A stretch of DNA of 64,000 bases from Gnetum montanum. Lineage: Eukaryota; Streptophyta; Gnetopsida; Gnetales; Gnetaceae. Where the stretch lies: contig MNCI01014774.1 in the NCBI GenBank assembly GCA_015680685.1, positions 536,420 through 600,419 of the forward strand. Reading direction: 5' to 3'. The position numbers and the translations under genes were made by a program. Numbering within the stretch: the stretch's first letter is position 1; the number at the start of each line of letters is the position of its first letter. The notes under the pieces are model-generated. The model searched no databases. It was not told the DNA's origin and worked only from the letters and a program-made list of their open reading frames with translations. Shown one piece after another: positions 59,563 through 64,000 of this stretch.

Positions 59563-60939
59563 AATGAAACATCACTAATTTCGGCCTAACACTATGAAAC
59601 AAGAACAACCCAGACCCTTTTGAGCTTTCGAGAGGCAAAAATTTGACTAAGGCATGTAACTCACGCTCGGTTTGTCAAGCCAGCTTGCCCTCAGCGTGAG
59701 CAACTCCAACGACTTCAAGATCAAGTCAAAGATGGTTCAATCGAAGAGTGCAAGTCATCCTCAAGGGTCACTGTTGTCCACTTCAGAGTTCAGATTTCAG
59801 GCCAAGTTGCACAAATTTTCCCAAGTCACGTTGTGGTCACGCTAAGGTCACGCTGGCAGCGTGAGTACAGTGTGAGTGCAAATCACGCCCAACGTGAGCA
59901 ACTCCAAGAGCCTTAAAATCGCTGAGTACAGCGTGAGTATTGATCACGCCCAGTCAAAAGCATGCCAAACACATGTTGAGGACACGCCAAGACAAAATAA
60001 ACTCATGTTGGAAGCTTTTATGAATCAGAAATGCCTCAAACAGCCACAAAACCACTCACATCAGCACCCTGTAGCAGTCAATCCATGGATCGAGAAGTTC
60101 CAAGCAAGCCGGAGTCAAATTCTCTTGTTGTACACTACCATTTTCATTGTAAATTTTTGCCATTTGTAAGCTTGTCAAGCTCTTATGCTCCAAATTGTAT
60201 GTGCTTCTATGGGCGTAAGCTAGCTTGCGTAAGCCAACACACGCTGTAAGATACAATGCATCTAGTCAAGAACATAGCTTGCCTACACACGTCCAATTCA
60301 CACACAGCTGTCCATCAAACATGTGTCACATGATCCATTTTCCTCTCATCTCTCAGCCATTGATTCCATCCATGAATTTCGCACTCGAGCCTAGCCAAAC
60401 CTTATAAATACCTCGTCCATTCACATAAACGGGGTTGGCAAATTTTGAAGGTTGACAACTTAGGAAGCATTGACTAGCAACTTTGGACGCTCGAGTGCAC
60501 GTGACTCCTAGCATCCAAGCACCTGTAAACACATCATTCCAAGGCTTAGCGCTTGACTTGCCATCCACATACGCAACTACGCTTTGAACAGTGCACATTC
60601 TTGTTAAGCAATAGAATACAATTCATTATTGTCTTCCATTTATATTGTTTGCTCTGTTTATGCTTTATTTACAATATAGTTCTGTATATTGTGTTTGCAT
60701 TTCGTGCGTCACTGTTTACATTTCATACGTCATTGGTTACGATAACCCCAGCGTTAATCATAGCTTACGCTCAGGGAAGTCCTTGGTTAATTTGCGTGCA
60801 GACCATCTAAAGCACTCTGCCTTCGTTTCCTTTTTCCAGCTTGCCCTCACACGAAGGCAAGGTCGACTATGTCTCTCCAACAATCTTTCGACATGTGTTT
60901 TCCCCTTCCAACCTCACGCTGACGATTTCGATCAGTACA
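59563..60939 (+). repeat. Element F 3' LTR
   Basis: It begins TGAAACATC and ends near TACA, 1377 bp, with TATAAATA at 60403-60410. A ~360-bp piece present in the 5' LTR is missing here at about 59919. Confidence 0.85.
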
Positions 60940-60943
60940 ATAG

Positions 60944-61233
60944 GTTAAACTAAACTTGTTTCTTACACTTTGATTAAATAATTTATAATTTAGATTTTAA
61001 TTATTTTAATAATATTTTAAGTACAATTGTTAGAACATCAACATCATATGCCTCACCCTAACCAAACTATGCAAACTAATCCAATTAAATGTAATTGGAA
61101 AGACAATGACCAACAATCAAACACTTAGCTATCTAAATGCTTATACTAGTCCAATCCACGAAATTTAAATTTGACTGTGTTTCACATGAGTACTTGTGAT
61201 CTATATGATTTGCATAATGTTTGCTACTCATCA
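60944..61233 (+). repeat. E LTR fragment right of element F
   Basis: It begins GTTAAACTAAAC and ends CTCATCA, matching 49547-49834. It completes the LTR piece at 51068-51108. Confidence 0.85.
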
Positions 61234-61542
61234 ATCTTCAATATTCTTTTTAAAGATTATAATACAAATTATGTGAAGAAACCTACTACAATAATAAAAT
61301 AATAGAAAGCTAAAGCACAACCTTGATAAAAAGCTAAAGAACAACCTTAACAAACTAACTATTGAGGAGAAAATTAGGAACTCAATTCAAATTTTGTGCA
61401 ACTTTAACATTAGCATCAGTAAGTAAACAATGAAGAACAAGATGAATAAAATAATTACCAACTCTTAACCTAGAAAGACAAATAATAAAAATACATTCAA
61501 TCCTCTTTGGCATAATCTAACTTTAAAAAAACAATGTCTTTG

Positions 61543-62665
61543 TTAGTTTCAAAAGCCACATTCATTTCCAAGCTACAAGTTGCATCTCCCTTTAACAGAA
61601 CCTATCTACTTATCTTTAACAAAACCTATCTACATATGTACTTCCTATCTGCTTGTCTACTTATATTTCCTGATATCTTTTGAATCTTCTAAATTTTGCA
61701 AACCATGTCAAAAATTGAATAAGTTATAAAAAATTTACCATAACTATCCCCTCAAAATCCCTGAACATATTCCTTTATCTCCAAAAGATACATTGAAACA
61801 AAAGTAAAAGTACACTTGAAGCTTCATGCATTAGTTACAACATCCTATGACCTATTTCAATTTTAATTAATTTATTAGTAAATTTATATAATCATGATTA
61901 CGTTCCTTGAAAAAAAAGCTGAAGCATATCACATTGCTTTGTATCTACTAGTGTGAAAAATACATTTCTTTTCTCGTATCGGATTTCTTAGGTGCTTGAG
62001 CAACACTTGGGTAAAAATAGTTAAAAACGATTACCGTAGTTTAAAGTAAAAAGTAAAACCCATTGTTTTACCCCATACATTGCAAAGGTATAAAACATAA
62101 TAAATTCCATAATTTTGGGGAGGGGGGGCGCAGGTTTATTTTGACTAATAGGTTTAAATTTTCACTTCAAACTACCATATTTGCTTAAGCCATATTTGCT
62201 TAAGCATGTAACATATGTATGCAAGAAAAAAAATGAATTTGCTACACTAATAAATACAAAGCAACATGATATGCTTCAGCTTTTCTTTCAAGGAATGTAA
62301 TCATGATCATCTAAATTTACTAATAAATTAATTAAAATTAGCTATGTATAAATGCATTTAAATAAAAAATACTTTAGCAATAGAATGTTGTAACTAATGC
62401 ATGAAGCTAGTGTACTTTTACAAAGTTTCAGGGTAGATATGTTCAGGGATTTTGAGGGGATAGTTATAGTAAATTTTTTATAACTTATTCAAATTTTTGA
62501 CATGGCTTGAAAAAGTTAGAAGATTCAAAAGATATCAGATAATATATGCAGATAGGAAGTACATATGTAGATAGGTTTTGTTAAAGATAAGTGGATAGGT
62601 TCTGTTAAAGGGAGATGAAACTTGTAGCTTGGAAATGAATGTCTTGAGCTTTTGATACTAACAAA
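61543..62665. repeat. Foldback: imperfect inverted repeat with ~440-base arms
   Basis: The arm at about 61543-61985 is the reverse complement of about 62228-62665, with a ~240-base loop. Copy 1 of the duplicated segment has only the first arm, so the second arises from local inverted duplication. Confidence 0.8.
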
Positions 62666-62790
62666 TCAAATTTAACGGTCCCTCTCAGATAAAGTAGCGT
62701 TACACTTTACAAATCAAATTTAAAGTCCCTCTCAGATAAAGTAGCGTTACACTTTACAAATCAAATTTAAAGTCCCTCTCAGGTACCATC
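62664..62790. repeat. ~48-bp tandem repeat, three copies
   Basis: ACAAATCAAATTTAAAGTCC plus CTCTCAGATAAAGTAGCGTTACACTTT repeated; copy 1 of the segment (50820-50870) has one copy. Confidence 0.85.
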
Positions 62791-62962
62791 ACCAGCTTTG
62801 ATTCAGATAACATGAAGTTCCTTTACACCAGCGTTAAACCATTAATAATCAAATTTGTCAAACCTCTCCTGTTTTCTCCAAAAACATATCGCTTCTATCA
62901 TTAAGAGCCCGCATTGACATTATGATAAAGCTCATAATAATCACGAGCCCAGACAGACATAA

Positions 62963-63786
62963 TTAAGGCTCATAAAGCTTAACCCAAGACTCTGATATAC
63001 AGTATCAGAACATGAAACCATGAAAGGAAAGCTAACCATAAGAATTTAAAATGTATAAACATAACAATAATCAACCGCCCAGACTTTGTTCAACTGCCGT
63101 CAACGATCTCTGCAGTGCCAAACCATCTCAGCAGTGTCAAATTCTTTATAAAAAATAATCATTTGAAAATGGTGGTCTCCGAGCAGCCGCTGGGGTTGGC
63201 TACACATTTAAATTCCAAATAAAAAAATCCCGATCAGAAATTCTAAAACGCACTTGGAAAGAAGCCTCTCTCCTCTGCAACATTTCAAGAACACATTGAA
63301 CAGTAAATTTTATTCTGGAGCTTCCACCCACGCTTATGTTTTCTGCTGTTGCTGCTTTCATAAAGCCTAGCATGGAAGAACAGGATTCTGTTCATGGAAA
63401 GAAAGCAATCTCACCACGACGTTTTTTTTTTCTCATGTCATAGAAAGATAAAGGGCCAGTAAATACTTTTAAATTATCAAGCAAAACACTGGGGACATTT
63501 TCCTAAACAAAAGAAGACAATTCCAGGAAAAACATGTAATATTTTTCCCTCCACGAATGACGATCCTGCACTGAAAGAGTCAACCAAACTGCAGCAACCA
63601 ACCAACGAATCAGAAAGCAGCATGCATCCTCATCTATTCAACAAACATTAGAAGAAACACAAAATGCATCCAGATTGAAATGGAGGAAATGAATAACAAT
63701 CAAGGTCTGCATCAAAACTGGAACAAGCAAAAACAAATACGGAAATAACAGAATCATTGTGGCAATATGTGATTCGATCGTCTTAT
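62963..63786 (-). other. Non-repetitive region, possible 3' UTR of a minus-strand gene
   Basis: No retroelement sequence recognised and the composition is more mixed. On the minus strand AATAAA occurs at 63314-63309, ~470 bases after the stop of the frame at 63787-63981. A CTGTATATCAGAGTC word near 62988 resembles a copia primer site on the minus strand, but no LTR or gene supports it. Confidence 0.3.
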
Positions 63787-63981
63787 TCATTCATGCAGCA
63801 TGAACAGAACCCACAAAAGATTTGCCCAAATGAAAATGGAAATAATGAACAGAGAAGAGACAAGTGGAGCTCCCTTCAATCCAAGCAAGGAGCATGCAGA
63901 GAGACAGTGCATCTGCTGGTTCATGCACACCGCCATTGTGTCCTTCTTCTCCATTATTTCAGACACAGCAGTGGAACGCAT
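63787..63981 (-). CDS. Possible terminal exon or short ORF with one hydrophobic segment, unrecognised
   Basis: A 64-codon frame on the minus strand starts MRSTAVSEIMEKKDTMAV and ends in a hydrophobic run LVSSLFIISIFIWANLLWVLFML, which could be a membrane segment. The frame has a stop two codons before the ATG; a splice acceptor at GCTGCTGAG, just after it, would also fit a last exon. Neighbouring sequence is not retroelement-like, so host origin is possible. I do not recognise the protein. Confidence 0.3.
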   Translation of the reverse strand: MRSTAVSEIMEKKDTMAVCMNQQMHCLSACSLLGLKGAPLVSSLFIISIFIWANLLWVLFMLHE

Positions 63982-64000
63982 GACTCAGCAGCTGGACCAG

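Larger units (their letters stand above)
51109..60939 (+). mobile_element. Element F: internally deleted Tat/Ogre-type element
   Basis: LTRs (51109-52613 and 59563-60939), primer site, leader minisatellite, gag, linker, protease and the same polypurine tract relate it to element G on the opposite strand. Between protease tail (57053) and the last residues of integrase (57958) only ~0.9 kb remains, so RT, both RNase H domains and most of integrase are missing. Flanks GTTAG (left) and ATAG (right) are an imperfect target duplication within the E LTR. Confidence 0.88.
61234..62962. repeat. AT-rich duplicated segment, copy 2, with inverted insertion
   Basis: It matches 49835-51060 over its length except for an extra block of ~600 bases (about 62098-62700) made of an inverted copy of adjacent sequence and tandem 48-bp repeats. 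No gene seen. Confidence 0.82.

Noticed and set aside
62975-63000. CTGTATATCAGAGTC on the minus strand as a copia primer site
   Set aside because: No LTR end precedes it and no copia coding sequence follows; the match is short.

Overview
This window looks like intergenic DNA from a seed plant with a very large genome. The repeats are old and heavily mutated, which would suit a conifer or other gymnosperm, but nothing in the sequence fixes the species. Almost all of it is nested LTR retrotransposons carrying many stops and frameshifts. No RNA gene and no intact host gene is visible. The only part that may be host sequence is the last ~1 kb.

Layout. (1) 1-19555: element A, an Athila-like Ty3/gypsy copy whose 5' LTR is cut by the window start. 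Element B (1223-11300), of the same family, sits inside the gag of A. (2) 19556-47475: a Ty1/copia element (D), split by element C (21710-46158, exact 5-bp target duplication CCTAC). C has Athila-family LTRs and a gag but no recognisable pol; instead it carries a long extra ORF (42425-45123). C is in turn split by G (23404-42424, minus strand), a Tat/Ogre-type element with gag, protease, RT, two RNase H domains and integrase. (3) 47476-49834: E, a 5'-truncated relative of C. (4) 49835-62962: a tandemly duplicated AT-rich segment. The second copy of the duplicated E LTR was split by F (51109-60939), an internally deleted relative of G. Next to it is a foldback made by inverted duplication. (5) 62963-64000: mixed-composition sequence with a possible 3' exon on the minus strand.

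The most interesting object lies inside G. Between protease and reverse transcriptase, where Ogre elements have their intron, there is a gene on the opposite strand (31438-35385) with seven exons, six GT-AG introns and a consistent reading phase across every junction. It encodes an FCP1/HAD-phosphatase-like region, a region resembling the 'putative plant transposon protein' domain, an acidic linker and a coiled-coil C-terminus. A G-box plus TATA box lies upstream, and arrays of one short repeat motif flank it on both sides. Four in-frame stops and one frameshift show that it is now dead, but the architecture is clear. Element C carries a comparable domain plus coiled coil in sense orientation.

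The elements are not a working system now. Read in layers, the oldest are D, E and the AT-rich flank; then C into D, A near the 5' end of D and B into A; then G into C and F into the duplicated E LTR. The order of A relative to C is not determined.
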